Assembly: GCA_045863035.1 (NCBI GenBank) | Contig: BTUV01000004.1 | Span: 62,001-126,000 of the forward strand | Origin: H2-BAC3 sp045863035 | GTDB taxonomy: Bacteria > Bacteroidota > Ignavibacteria > Ignavibacteriales > Ignavibacteriaceae | DNA length: 64,000 nucleotides | Direction of reading: 5' to 3' | In this document: positions 25,862 to 35,224 of the stretch, in pieces | How positions within the stretch are numbered: position 1 is the first letter of the stretch | How the letters are laid out: every line of letters starts with the position of its first letter | Notes under the pieces: model-generated | The model's database searches: none | The model's input: only the letters and a program-made list of their open reading frames with translations | Told to the model about the DNA's origin: nothing | Translations under genes and position numbers: made by a program

Positions 25862-27301
25862 ATGCAGGCAAGAGTTCAACAACAACCACAGGCAGAAGAA
25901 GAGAAGTCACCGAAGATACGGCGGACTTCAATTACGGTGCAAAACACCACTGCCGGAGAAGGTCAAAAAGAAGATAAGAAGAAGATAATTGTCCGAAGGA
26001 TTTTTACTTCCGGGACAGTGTCTATTCTTATGCTTGCTATTATCATCTACACCTTACCGATGACAGTATTGAGTGTCAGTGCTCTTTTTGAATACGCGAC
26101 TCTGGTTTCTCTCTTCCTCTTCCTTCTGGTATTGCTATTTCGATATTTTGCCGTCTTGGTGATGGCTTATATTTACATTAGCCAATATACCTTCAATAAA
26201 AATACCGGTTTTTATCCTTTTGTTTCGATTATTGTACCGGTTTACAATGAAGGAATTGTGTTGAAAGATTCAATCGATTCACTGCTTCATCTGGATTACT
26301 CAAATTACGAGATTATCATTGTTAATGACGGTTCCACTGATAATACCTATGAGGTAGGTAAATCACTTGTCGGATTTCACAGAGGAAGATACTCAGATAT
26401 TAAAGTATCAATGATTTCAAAGCCAAATGGTGGAAAAGCCAGGGCACTAAACGCCGGGATTGGTTATTCAAAAGCGGAAATTGTTCTCTGTATGGATGGG
26501 GACTCACAGTTATCGGAAGATTCTATCCGCATGGCAGTACGCCACTTTGTTGACCCTGAAATCGGTGCAGTAGCCGGTAACGTTAAGGTTTTGAACCGCA
26601 GGAAGCTTTTTACAGACTTACAGGCATTAGAATACATCGAAGGGCTTAATTTTGCCCGTGCCGCACAGAGCTTTTTGAAATTAGTTAACATCATTCCGGG
26701 TCCAATTGGTCTGTTTCGAAGAAAAGCGATAGAAGACGCGGGGTATTACTCAAGTGATACTTATGCAGAAGATGCAGATCTCACACTGAAGATTTTGGCT
26801 AACAACTGGAAAATTTATTACGAGCCCAGAGCTATTTCTTATACGGAAGCCCCTGAGACGCTCCATCAGCTCTTAAAGCAGCGATATCGCTGGACAAGGG
26901 GGATTTTGCAGGCAATAAGGAAGCACAGGGTGTTATTAGTGAACCCAACCATCAATTTTGGCGATACATTCGTACTCTGGTCAATGTTTTACGAAGCATT
27001 AATCTGGCCGGCTATGAATATTATATCTAACGTTTTCTTTATTTTTGTAGCATTGGCTTATGGGTTCTCGAGTCTCATCTTTTTCTGGTGGGCGGGGTTA
27101 GCCATTCTTGACCTGACTACAGCACTTTATTGCGTCGCCGTTGAAAATGAAGAAGTGCGATTAGTTCCGTACGCACTTGTTTACAGAATGTTTTTCATTC
27201 TGACGATTGATATTTGTAAAGCGATGTCAACTATCGAAGAGTTTCTCGGTTTTGATATGAACTGGGGAAAACTCGAACGAGTTGGATTAGTAAAAAGTTA
27301 A
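25862..27301 (+). CDS. Processive GT2 family polysaccharide synthase (PgaC/BcsA-like)
   Basis: Inner-membrane glycosyltransferase that polymerises a beta-linked polysaccharide and threads it across the membrane. Two N-terminal helices (about 55-105), then GT-A motifs VPVYNE, VNDGSTD, the DxD in MDGDSQ, the acceptor-site YAEDADLTLKI and the processivity motif KQRYRWTRG, followed by two or three C-terminal helices. 479 aa. There is no PilZ domain, so c-di-GMP would not bind it directly. The first 45 residues are charged and unstructured. Gene order with export and deacetylase-fold proteins resembles pga, but the sugar is unknown. Confidence 0.88.
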   Translation: MQARVQQQPQAEEEKSPKIRRTSITVQNTTAGEGQKEDKKKIIVRRIFTSGTVSILMLAIIIYTLPMTVLSVSALFEYATLVSLFLFLLVLLFRYFAVLVMAYIYISQYTFNKNTGFYPFVSIIVPVYNEGIVLKDSIDSLLHLDYSNYEIIIVNDGSTDNTYEVGKSLVGFHRGRYSDIKVSMISKPNGGKARALNAGIGYSKAEIVLCMDGDSQLSEDSIRMAVRHFVDPEIGAVAGNVKVLNRRKLFTDLQALEYIEGLNFARAAQSFLKLVNIIPGPIGLFRRKAIEDAGYYSSDTYAEDADLTLKILANNWKIYYEPRAISYTEAPETLHQLLKQRYRWTRGILQAIRKHRVLLVNPTINFGDTFVLWSMFYEALIWPAMNIISNVFFIFVALAYGFSSLIFFWWAGLAILDLTTALYCVAVENEEVRLVPYALVYRMFFILTIDICKAMSTIEEFLGFDMNWGKLERVGLVKS

Positions 27302-27316
27302 CGTAATGGATTTATA

Positions 27317-27811
27317 ATGGAATTAATACCTATTCTCGCGACAATCATTCTTATGGCTACCATAAGCACCTTTTTTCTTGCTATTGGGGCTTATGTGTTG
27401 TTCAAAATCAGGGAAAGAAGAGGTGTGCTTGCAAAACTTGAAGCACCATCAACCGTTCAGGCAGAATTAGTTACTCCTGAAGCAGTGCAGGAACAAGTAC
27501 AGGCACAAGAACAGCATCGTGCCCCGGCTCAACCTGTCAGACCACCTGTTTTTGCTAGACCCAATGCGCCATCATATAAACCAGCTCCTGAGCCGATTTT
27601 AGTGCAGAGAAGAAATCCGCAGCAGTCAGTTGCACCACAGCCGGTGCAGCAACCAAGATTTACCCCCGCACCTGCTGCAGCCCGACAGGTTGCACAGAGA
27701 CCCGGACCGGCCCAAAGCGCCCCTGTTGATCAGAAATTCAGAAAATATACCGCTGAGGGTTATGCTGCCAAAGCGGAAGAAAAGAAACAAAGTCCGGCTA
27801 AATGGAGATAA
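27317..27811 (+). CDS. Single-pass membrane protein with Pro/Gln/Ala-rich tail
   Basis: I do not recognise this family. One N-terminal transmembrane helix (about residues 5-30, ILATIILMATISTFFLAIGA) is followed by a basic stop (KIRERRG) and about 130 residues of low-complexity Pro, Gln, Ala and Arg, ending in a charged segment YTAEGYAAKAEEKKQ. It starts 15 nt after the synthase and overlaps the next gene by 10 bp, so it is co-made with both. It may be a small accessory subunit of the synthase complex, in the position where pga loci carry pgaD, though no similarity is seen. Confidence 0.65.
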   Translation: MELIPILATIILMATISTFFLAIGAYVLFKIRERRGVLAKLEAPSTVQAELVTPEAVQEQVQAQEQHRAPAQPVRPPVFARPNAPSYKPAPEPILVQRRNPQQSVAPQPVQQPRFTPAPAAARQVAQRPGPAQSAPVDQKFRKYTAEGYAAKAEEKKQSPAKWR

Positions 27812-29781
27812 TTAATTCTAAGCCGGGTAATCAGACTAATGATCCTGATAACCAGCCCGGTAAGAAAACCAGAGCAGAAGAAGCCGAAGACAAGAAGAAA
27901 AAAGAAAAAGGTGTCGGCTTTCTCCCGTTAATGGGATACGGTATCTTTTTTATCGTTACGGGACTCTACATTTATATGTATATCATGCAGGGAGTTTTTG
28001 GTAATGATGATTATATGGAGTATCTCACTCCGGCCGGTTTTATGAGACTTCTTGAAGGGGAAGAAAAAATTAAAATCGGGATTCTATATTCGCAGTACAC
28101 AGAAAATCTTCTTCCCCCGGGTAACACATCACTCAATGATAATATCGTTATCTGGAAAAAATTTCTTTCTCAGTATAAACTTACCTATACTGTCTTAGCA
28201 GATTCAGATATTGAAAAGGGGCATCATAAAGAGTATTCACTTCTTATTCTGCCAAGCTCAAAAGCCCTCAGCGATCTGCAATACCGCAATTTAAAATCAT
28301 ATATAGACCGGGGCGGTTCAATCTTTGCTACTGCCGGAACTGCTTCATTTACCGAAAAGGCAAAATGGAGAGGGTGGATATTTTTTAATGAGATATTCGG
28401 CGTAAAATTCCGTTCTGAAATTCCGCATGATGTAATTACGAGAATTCATACACTGCGCGGCGGTCTCCCGATTACTTCAAATATACCTGCCGGATATCCT
28501 CTTAAAATAGCAACATGGGACAGACCAATCGCAGTTGAAGTTCTTGAACCGCGCGCCGAACAGGCAAGTTTCTGGTATAATTACCGGTATGACGAGGGGC
28601 TTGTGAGGGAGGGTTTGAATGAAAGCGCCGGAATTGTTTTTGGTACCTACGGTAAAGGTCGGTTTGTGTGGATGGGTTTTGATGTTAATTCTGTGATTGG
28701 CAGACAGGAAGACTATGTTAATTTTGATAAACTTTTTAACAACTCAGTCAATTGGCTTCTCCGTCTTCCAATTGCTTACGTAAAAGACTGGCCCGGCGAT
28801 TATAAAGCTGCTGCATTAATTACTCCGACTGTCTCTGAGCAGCCGGCAAACATTGCAAATCTCTTTCCCATACTGAGCTCTGAAAATATTAAAGCTAATT
28901 TTTTTGTTGATCCGTCAGTTGCAGAGTCATACCCTGATTTGATAAGAAGAATGGCCGGTTATGGTACTATAGGTGCAATAGGGGATATCGGGTTTATGTT
29001 ATCAATAAACGACACTATTAATAAACTGAATGATCTAACAACCCAGTTTAGCAAGGTAAAAAGTGCGAGAGATAAACTCTCGGCAATTTCAAATACAAAG
29101 GTTTATAGTTTTCTTCCTGCAAACGGACTGCTTAACGATGATACGTATATGGCGCTCATCCGCAGCGGTTACCGTGTTGTTCTTACTGATTCTCTGACTG
29201 ATCGTTCGGTCCCTCGCGTGGTGATAAAAGGAGACAGCGCCGTAATTGCGTTAACCAAAACTGCAAGGGATGATTACGAAGTGATTCGTGATTATGGTCT
29301 CTATCAGCAGGAGTTTCAGCTCTATACCTATAGAGAGGATATTGAAAGAGTATTATTTGAGAGGGGACTTTACATATTTAAAATGCACACTGAATATCAG
29401 TGTTTACCTGAGAATGTTTGGGTTACCAGAAATGTGATTAAGCTCCTAAAAGAAAAACAATTCTGGATGACTGATATTAATAAACTATATGAATGGTGGG
29501 TACAGAGAAACCGGATTGAAATACGGGTAATGCCGCGCAGTACATCAAGAGTAGCGGTTGTTGTATCAAATCCGGGAAGCGATTTAATTAAAGAGTTTAC
29601 TCTATCAATCGAACTTGAGAGCAAATCTGATAATTTTAGAATATCATCAGAGATTATCGGGACGAAAATTCCCAAATATAGTTTTAATGCCGCCTCTAAA
29701 AAACTTGATCTTTTTATCAAGGACTTAAAGGCAGGTCAATCAAGAAGTTATTTAGTAGATTTTGAACGCATTGATGTCTAA
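27802..29781 (+). CDS. Membrane-anchored protein with degenerate polysaccharide-deacetylase fold
   Basis: 659 aa: charged cytosolic N terminus, one transmembrane helix (about 40-64), then a periplasmic class I amidotransferase-like domain (LLILPSSKALSDLQ, SYIDRGGSIFATAG, GRFVWMGFDVNSV) and a NodB-like TIM barrel from about residue 330 (AALITPTVSEQPAN, NIKANFFVDPS). The NodB catalytic DD pair and HxxxH metal motif are missing: the matching stretches read ITPTVS and GAIGDIGF. I infer a non-catalytic carbohydrate-binding or scaffold role in export. It overlaps the previous gene by 10 bp and the next one by 8 bp. Confidence 0.6.
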   Translation: MEIINSKPGNQTNDPDNQPGKKTRAEEAEDKKKKEKGVGFLPLMGYGIFFIVTGLYIYMYIMQGVFGNDDYMEYLTPAGFMRLLEGEEKIKIGILYSQYTENLLPPGNTSLNDNIVIWKKFLSQYKLTYTVLADSDIEKGHHKEYSLLILPSSKALSDLQYRNLKSYIDRGGSIFATAGTASFTEKAKWRGWIFFNEIFGVKFRSEIPHDVITRIHTLRGGLPITSNIPAGYPLKIATWDRPIAVEVLEPRAEQASFWYNYRYDEGLVREGLNESAGIVFGTYGKGRFVWMGFDVNSVIGRQEDYVNFDKLFNNSVNWLLRLPIAYVKDWPGDYKAAALITPTVSEQPANIANLFPILSSENIKANFFVDPSVAESYPDLIRRMAGYGTIGAIGDIGFMLSINDTINKLNDLTTQFSKVKSARDKLSAISNTKVYSFLPANGLLNDDTYMALIRSGYRVVLTDSLTDRSVPRVVIKGDSAVIALTKTARDDYEVIRDYGLYQQEFQLYTYREDIERVLFERGLYIFKMHTEYQCLPENVWVTRNVIKLLKEKQFWMTDINKLYEWWVQRNRIEIRVMPRSTSRVAVVVSNPGSDLIKEFTLSIELESKSDNFRISSEIIGTKIPKYSFNAASKKLDLFIKDLKAGQSRSYLVDFERIDV

Positions 29782-31081
29782 AATGTATCTCAAAAAGTAT
29801 TACAGATTTTTAGCCGCGCTGTTTCTCCTAGCGGCAGTTTTTGTAAATTATAACTGTGCTGATAGTGTAACCGGTTCGGATAAACTTCCGCCGAATGTAG
29901 CACTTTACAAGCCGGCGACCAATGACACTCTTATTGTTCAGCGATATGAGGTAATTTACGATGCGAGCGATGATCAAAAAATTGCATCGGTTGATTTGTA
30001 TGTTGATGATGTTTTTAAGGAACGTTTTGCACCACCCCCTAATGCGGTGAGACCATCAGTTTACTGGAATATGGATACTACACTGGCGGGTAATTCTCAC
30101 GCAGTTTATTTGATCGTTACTGATGCAAGCGGCAATACAGTAAAAAGTGAAGTTAAAACAAATATTTTTGTAACGCTCACCAAAGACCCGCCGGCTGCGC
30201 CTTTTGATTTACAGCTTAAAAAACTGACAAATACCCTTGTTAATATTTCCTGGAAAGATACTTCAAGGTTTTCAAAGGGATATGAGCTCTGGAAGAAGAC
30301 AGGTTTTTCAGGGGCATACGTAAAATACAGAACTTTTTCGGTGGGCAGTTTCAATACGAACGATGTATTATCAGACCCGGACGGTGAGTATTACTATAAA
30401 ATTCGTTCATTCAATGAGTATGGGTACTCCGTGTTCGGAGAAGAAGTGAATACATCCGGCGCCGGCGGTTCGATTGATGTATCACCGCCAACAAAAATAA
30501 ATATTAAAGTTTTCGGAACGCTAAAGGCGGTTCTGAGCTGGCAGGATAATGCAAATAATGAAAATTATTTTGGTATTGAACGCTCAAGGGAGTCCGGAGA
30601 ATTTGTACAGGTTGGTGTAGTACCGTTCAATTCAACCACTTTTACTGATTCAGCTAATGGTTTAGCTGCTAATGTTACATATACATACAGAATTAAAGCA
30701 TACTCCACTATTGATTCTTCCTGGTCAGGAACAAAAAATATTACCATGTCATCCTTCAATATTAATCGACCGAGCGGACTCACACTGCAGCAGGTATCTC
30801 CGACATTAATTAACCTTAGCTGGGTAGATAATAGTCAGTTTGAGATCAGAACTTTTGTTGAACGTAAAGAAGGTCCGGCTGGTCAATTTCTTGTTGTCGG
30901 AAGCTCGGCTACTGATATATCAGCATATAGCGATACAACATTTCCTTCGGGGACCTTATTATATTACAGATTACAGGCATTTGACGGCAACGGTTACTCT
31001 GAATATTCAAATGAAGTCACTATCATTTCTTCAGGGAAACCCGTTACTCATTCTGATAAAAAACAATTAAAGACGAGATAA
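29774..31081 (+). CDS. Exported fibronectin type III repeat protein
   Basis: Signal-like N terminus (FLAALFLLAAVFVNYNC) with a possible lipobox Cys, although Asn before Cys is not canonical. It is followed by an Ig-like domain (about 40-130) and three fibronectin type III repeats (VNISWKDTS, AVLSWQDNAN, INLSWVDNS mark the B/C strands). No enzyme motif. Such modules bind carbohydrate or proteins at the cell surface. It overlaps the upstream stop; ATG 29774 and ATG 29783 are both possible. Co-transcription with the synthase and sensor genes suggests an envelope part of the same system. Confidence 0.68.
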   Translation: MSKMYLKKYYRFLAALFLLAAVFVNYNCADSVTGSDKLPPNVALYKPATNDTLIVQRYEVIYDASDDQKIASVDLYVDDVFKERFAPPPNAVRPSVYWNMDTTLAGNSHAVYLIVTDASGNTVKSEVKTNIFVTLTKDPPAAPFDLQLKKLTNTLVNISWKDTSRFSKGYELWKKTGFSGAYVKYRTFSVGSFNTNDVLSDPDGEYYYKIRSFNEYGYSVFGEEVNTSGAGGSIDVSPPTKINIKVFGTLKAVLSWQDNANNENYFGIERSRESGEFVQVGVVPFNSTTFTDSANGLAANVTYTYRIKAYSTIDSSWSGTKNITMSSFNINRPSGLTLQQVSPTLINLSWVDNSQFEIRTFVERKEGPAGQFLVVGSSATDISAYSDTTFPSGTLLYYRLQAFDGNGYSEYSNEVTIISSGKPVTHSDKKQLKTR

Positions 31082-31082
31082 C

Positions 31083-34000
31083 GTGGCACCATCAAAGGAT
31101 ATTAAACTTCCTTCTGAGATTATTATTTCTCTCATAGAAGGTCAGCCATTCCCGGGAATAGTTATTAACAGGAGTGGCAGCATATTAGTCGCAAATAAAT
31201 CAGCAAGAACATTCTTTTCAATTCAAGGTGATGACCTAACTTTATTTGAACTGTTTGATGTTGATGACCGTGAAAAAATAACCCGCATTATAGATTCGGC
31301 ATTTAAATTTTACGGTGAAACGGTTGAATATGCTGAAGTAACCCTTCAGGGGAAAAAGATTTCGCTCGAACTGACAATAAATGCAGTAAAGGATGATGCG
31401 GGGAGCAAATATCTTCTTGTAAAAGTGAATCAACCTTCACAGGGTACGGCTTCCTCACGAGGTAAGGCAGGATTTGGTCTTACGATTTCTTCCGAAGACC
31501 TGTCTGGTTTGATACGTAATAAAAAGCTTATATCGATTATTGATAGTGTAAAATCGTCATTCCCGTTTACGTTTCTTGGTAAAAGTAAAATCCAAAATGA
31601 GATTAATAAACTGGCTGAACTCTTTTGGATTAAAGACAGCAGTAATAATTTTATTCTGGTTAACAACCGCTTCTCTTCCTTATTAGGTCTGAAATCAGCG
31701 CAGTTAGAAGGACGTTCTGAACGGAATTTTTTACCGCAATACTATTTAGATCTCTATAAAACGATAGATCAATATGTTAAAGAAACACTGAGTTATTTTA
31801 TACTTGAGGGAATTCCCCTCAAAGGATTTGCCTCGCTAAAAAATTATCAGTCCATTGAGTTTCCGCTTGTTGATGCGGAAAATAGAGTGCAGGCAATTAT
31901 CGGCATTGGCCAGAAACGAGAAAGCAGTTCGGACGGTACTTCTGAAGGCGATGACTCAGGTGCAACGGCTCTGTTCAGAAATCTTCCTAAACCTTACTGC
32001 ATTATTGATGATGCAGGCGCAGTTAAACTACTTTCGCTTGCTTTTGAGAATCTTTTTTCTGTGGAAGATTCGTATATAGCAGGCAGACAGTATTATGACG
32101 TTTTTCCGGAGCAGCTTTCAAATGCAATAAGAGGATTTTTAAGTGCAGGAAGACAATCGCAGGAGTTGAATCTTACTCTGACTCAGAAAAGCGGTGAACC
32201 GGCTCTGCATCTTGTTACGCTTACTAAAGTTGTTAATGAAATTACTTCTGCATCGCGTATTATTATAAGTATAGATAAGTCTGCTGATTTTGATAACCTT
32301 GAGGAACTGCTAAAAAGCAGAGGTAAAATGTATGATATACTCATACAGGGAAACCCTGAACCAATTTACGTTTATAGTACAGAAAATCTTCGTTTTATAG
32401 AGGCAAATCCATCGGCACTTGAATTATACGGTTACTCTCGCGATGAATTTCTTCAGATGGATTTAACAGATCTCTACACTCCTGAAGATATTCAGTCTTT
32501 ACTTGAATCCGGTAAAGAAAACGGGCAGGTAAATACTTTCACAGGTCCATACAAACATCGCAGAAAAGACGGGGAGACTCTGCACATTGAGCTTTGCAAA
32601 ACTCCGTTTCTTGTTGAAGGTAAAGAAGCTCATTTTAATATCGTCAGGGACGTCAGCGAACAGCTTAAAATTGAGAAGAGATTTAAATCATTTAAGGATA
32701 CTGTTGACAATACGCACGATATTATTTTCACAACCGATAATGTAGGTTTTATTAAGGAAGTTAATCCGGCCGTGTTTGAAACTTTGGGTTATCATCCGAC
32801 TGAGCTTCTGGATTCAAGTTTTATTTCTCTTGCAGCCGATGAGCACAGAGGATTGATTAATACTTCTGTTTTTTATTCTCAGGATGCTATACCCGGACGC
32901 ATTTCAGTTGACCTGAAGAAAAAGGACAATAGAGTAGTCACTGCTGATATAGCGTATATACCTATTGAAGGGGAAGATCACCAGATTGAGTCATTTACCC
33001 TGATTGTCGGCGCGCAACAAAATGACGGTGAAGCAGTCCGGGAAGTTGAGAAAATTGTTATTAAGGAGGTTATAAAAGAGGTTGAAAAGATTGTACCTGG
33101 ACCTGCCGGACATGAACTGCTTTCAAAAAAAGGCGGTCTTGATCCAGCTCAAATTGGCACGATCTTTCACGAAATTCTCACTCCGATAAATGTTATATTA
33201 GGGTTTGTTCAGGAAATTAAGGAGAGTTTAGATGCACCGAATGCTGAACAGGCAGAGGCGATGGACTATATCTCCCAGAATCGGGATAATCTGCTTGATA
33301 CCATGAACACCATAGCTGAATATGCAAAGCTGAATGTTTTACCGGAAGAATCCATCACCGAACTCAAAGCATCATTACTGCTTGAAGAGGTGGCGGATGA
33401 ACTTGAAAGTCTGAATGAAACTCTCAAGAAGAGTCTTGTCTTTTCTAAGGTATCATCTTCCCTCAGTTTTGAGGGATATCCGTCTCTCTACAAAGGTTTT
33501 ATCACAACACTGGTTAAAATCTGTTACAAAATTTCAGTTGAAGATCAGATATATATATCTGCACAAGCGGTTGACACTAACCGGTTTGTTATCTCCTTAA
33601 AAGATAACTCGGGTAAGGTATCCAGCGAACTATTGAATAATCTTGTTAATCTGTTTAACCATGATGATATTTCGTTTGTACGCTCGTTTAATATTTCACG
33701 ATATGCCGCAATGAGCGTAAAGAAACTTGTCACTATGTTAGGCGGCAAAGTTGAGATTTTAGGTAAAAGCGGTAAACCGTTCGAGGTCGGAATCATCTTC
33801 CCCTATAAGGCAGTTCCGGTAATAATTGAATCCGAAGATCAATACCAGCAGGAAACTGTGACTGATAGCCCCTTGACTCCGGAAGAGGAGATTGAAAATG
33901 AACCGCTCACTGTTCTTAATTCATCAATGAATGAAACGATAACCGAGCCGGTACATCAGACAGTACAACCTGGTATTGGGATCAACCGTCAGCAGCCCCA

Positions 34001-34529
34001 AGCGCCGTATGTACCCCCTGTTTCAACACCGCCTCAGCGCCAGCAGCCGATCTCTCAGCATAATATTCCGATTAACAGGACCTCAGTGCCGGTCACTCCG
34101 GTTCAGCCGTCTGCTTTTCATACTGAGACCGGTCAGGCAGCTTTAGAATTGTCATCATTGTCATGTCTCTATATTGAAGATCAGGTTGATTCGCAGATTC
34201 TGTTTAAGGTTCAGATGAAAGAGCTCGGGAAAATGGAATTTGCAGTTAGTTTTGAAGATGCTTTGCCGATTATTACTTCGCAGAAATTTGATTTTATTGT
34301 AATGGATATCAATTTACAGGGAGAATACAACGGTCTTGATGCTCTTAAAATGATCCATAAAATGCCTGGTTTTGAAACATTACCGATCATAGCCGTGACA
34401 GCATACGTCCTTCCAGGTGATCGTGAAAAGTTTATTGCGGCGGGTTTCAATGATTTTATTTCAAAACCAATTTTCAGAGAAAAAATGATTGAAGCGATGG
34501 AGAAAATTTTCATGAAAAAAATTATCTGA
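31083..34529 (+). CDS. Multi-PAS hybrid histidine kinase-like protein with C-terminal receiver
   Basis: 1148 aa, no membrane segment seen. About five PAS-type domains (for example GNPEPIYVYS...EANPSALELYG and DTVDNTHDIIFTTDNVG), a KEVIKEVEKIV coiled coil, a HisKA-like helix with His in IFHEILTPINVILGF, a poorly conserved HATPase domain, a Pro/Gln linker and a receiver domain with acidic pocket IED, phospho-Asp in IVMDINL, Thr in VTAY and Lys in SKPI. The ATPase G1 reads LKDNSGK and the N and G2 boxes are hard to find, so autokinase activity is doubtful. GTG start 2 nt after the Fn3 gene. Likely sensor for the locus. Confidence 0.75.
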   Translation: MAPSKDIKLPSEIIISLIEGQPFPGIVINRSGSILVANKSARTFFSIQGDDLTLFELFDVDDREKITRIIDSAFKFYGETVEYAEVTLQGKKISLELTINAVKDDAGSKYLLVKVNQPSQGTASSRGKAGFGLTISSEDLSGLIRNKKLISIIDSVKSSFPFTFLGKSKIQNEINKLAELFWIKDSSNNFILVNNRFSSLLGLKSAQLEGRSERNFLPQYYLDLYKTIDQYVKETLSYFILEGIPLKGFASLKNYQSIEFPLVDAENRVQAIIGIGQKRESSSDGTSEGDDSGATALFRNLPKPYCIIDDAGAVKLLSLAFENLFSVEDSYIAGRQYYDVFPEQLSNAIRGFLSAGRQSQELNLTLTQKSGEPALHLVTLTKVVNEITSASRIIISIDKSADFDNLEELLKSRGKMYDILIQGNPEPIYVYSTENLRFIEANPSALELYGYSRDEFLQMDLTDLYTPEDIQSLLESGKENGQVNTFTGPYKHRRKDGETLHIELCKTPFLVEGKEAHFNIVRDVSEQLKIEKRFKSFKDTVDNTHDIIFTTDNVGFIKEVNPAVFETLGYHPTELLDSSFISLAADEHRGLINTSVFYSQDAIPGRISVDLKKKDNRVVTADIAYIPIEGEDHQIESFTLIVGAQQNDGEAVREVEKIVIKEVIKEVEKIVPGPAGHELLSKKGGLDPAQIGTIFHEILTPINVILGFVQEIKESLDAPNAEQAEAMDYISQNRDNLLDTMNTIAEYAKLNVLPEESITELKASLLLEEVADELESLNETLKKSLVFSKVSSSLSFEGYPSLYKGFITTLVKICYKISVEDQIYISAQAVDTNRFVISLKDNSGKVSSELLNNLVNLFNHDDISFVRSFNISRYAAMSVKKLVTMLGGKVEILGKSGKPFEVGIIFPYKAVPVIIESEDQYQQETVTDSPLTPEEEIENEPLTVLNSSMNETITEPVHQTVQPGIGINRQQPQAPYVPPVSTPPQRQQPISQHNIPINRTSVPVTPVQPSAFHTETGQAALELSSLSCLYIEDQVDSQILFKVQMKELGKMEFAVSFEDALPIITSQKFDFIVMDINLQGEYNGLDALKMIHKMPGFETLPIIAVTAYVLPGDREKFIAAGFNDFISKPIFREKMIEAMEKIFMKKII

Positions 34530-34534
34530 TTTTC

Positions 34535-34565
34535 TTTGAAATCTCAGAATAATACCATAAATATG
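34535..34565 (+). promoter_or_regulatory. lexA promoter
   Basis: TTTG (34535-34538), 19-bp spacer, TAAATATG (34558-34565): the Bacteroidota-type pattern with one mismatch in the -7 box. The -7 box sits inside the inner dyad at 34548-34577. Confidence 0.55.
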
Positions 34566-34592
34566 TATGGTAATATTTAATTTATTCTGAGA
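34542..34592. promoter_or_regulatory. Nested dyads over the lexA promoter and start codon
   Basis: Inner dyad: AATAATACCATA (34548-34559), 6-nt spacer, TATGGTAATATT (34566-34577), one mismatch in 12 pairs. Outer dyad: TCTCAGAATAA (34542-34552) and TTATTCTGAGA (34582-34592), perfect 11-bp arms, the right one reaching the A of the lexA ATG. Best candidate for the LexA operator, implying autorepression. Confidence 0.6.
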
Positions 34593-35224
34593 TGACAAAA
34601 CCACTAACTCCTGTTCAAAAGAAGATTCTTGATTTTCTCCTTTGGAAAAAAGAGAAAGATGGAATTCCTCCTACACTGGCTGAAATAGCTTCCCATTTTG
34701 GCTATAAAAACCGTTCTACGGTTAAGCAGCATCTGGAAGCCCTGCACAAGAAGAAATATATCCGCAAAGTAGAGAAAATTAACCGGGGGATTGAAATTCT
34801 CAAAAAAGATGAGTTTTTCAAAAGTTATCCTTTGCACGGTGAAGTTGCAGCGGGTGACCCTATACTTTATTATAATAACGTGCTCAATACGGCCGAACTT
34901 CCCACTGCTCTGAAAATCCCGGCAGATTCATTTTTACTGAGGGTGAGAGGTGACAGTATGAAGGATGCCTACATCTTTAATGGTGATGTTCTTATTGTGA
35001 AACCCTCACAGGAAGCACTAAACGGGCAACTTGTTGTAGGGGTTTTTGAAGATTCGGCCTTAGTTAAGAAGATATTTGTTTCAAAAGATTCGATAGAACT
35101 CCACCCGGAGAATCCTGACTTTAACCCTATCGTTATTCGAGATAAAGACAAACTGAAATTTCGTCTTATCGGAGTTGTAGTTGGTGTTTACAGAACGGTT
35201 GTCCCTCCGCGACAGGTATCATGA
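34592..35224 (+). CDS. lexA: LexA repressor
   Basis: SOS master repressor that self-cleaves on contact with RecA filaments. N-terminal winged helix (about 1-65; PTLAEIASHFGYKNRSTVKQHL is divergent from E. coli in the recognition helix, so its box will differ). The C-terminal S24 peptidase domain has the cleavage site Ala-Gly in EVAAGDP (near residue 87), the Ser nucleophile in RGDSMKDA and the Lys general base in ALVKKIF. 210 aa. It overlaps the DUF72 gene by 4 bp (ATGA). Nested inverted repeats over its promoter suggest autoregulation. Confidence 0.94.
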   Translation: MTKPLTPVQKKILDFLLWKKEKDGIPPTLAEIASHFGYKNRSTVKQHLEALHKKKYIRKVEKINRGIEILKKDEFFKSYPLHGEVAAGDPILYYNNVLNTAELPTALKIPADSFLLRVRGDSMKDAYIFNGDVLIVKPSQEALNGQLVVGVFEDSALVKKIFVSKDSIELHPENPDFNPIVIRDKDKLKFRLIGVVVGVYRTVVPPRQVS

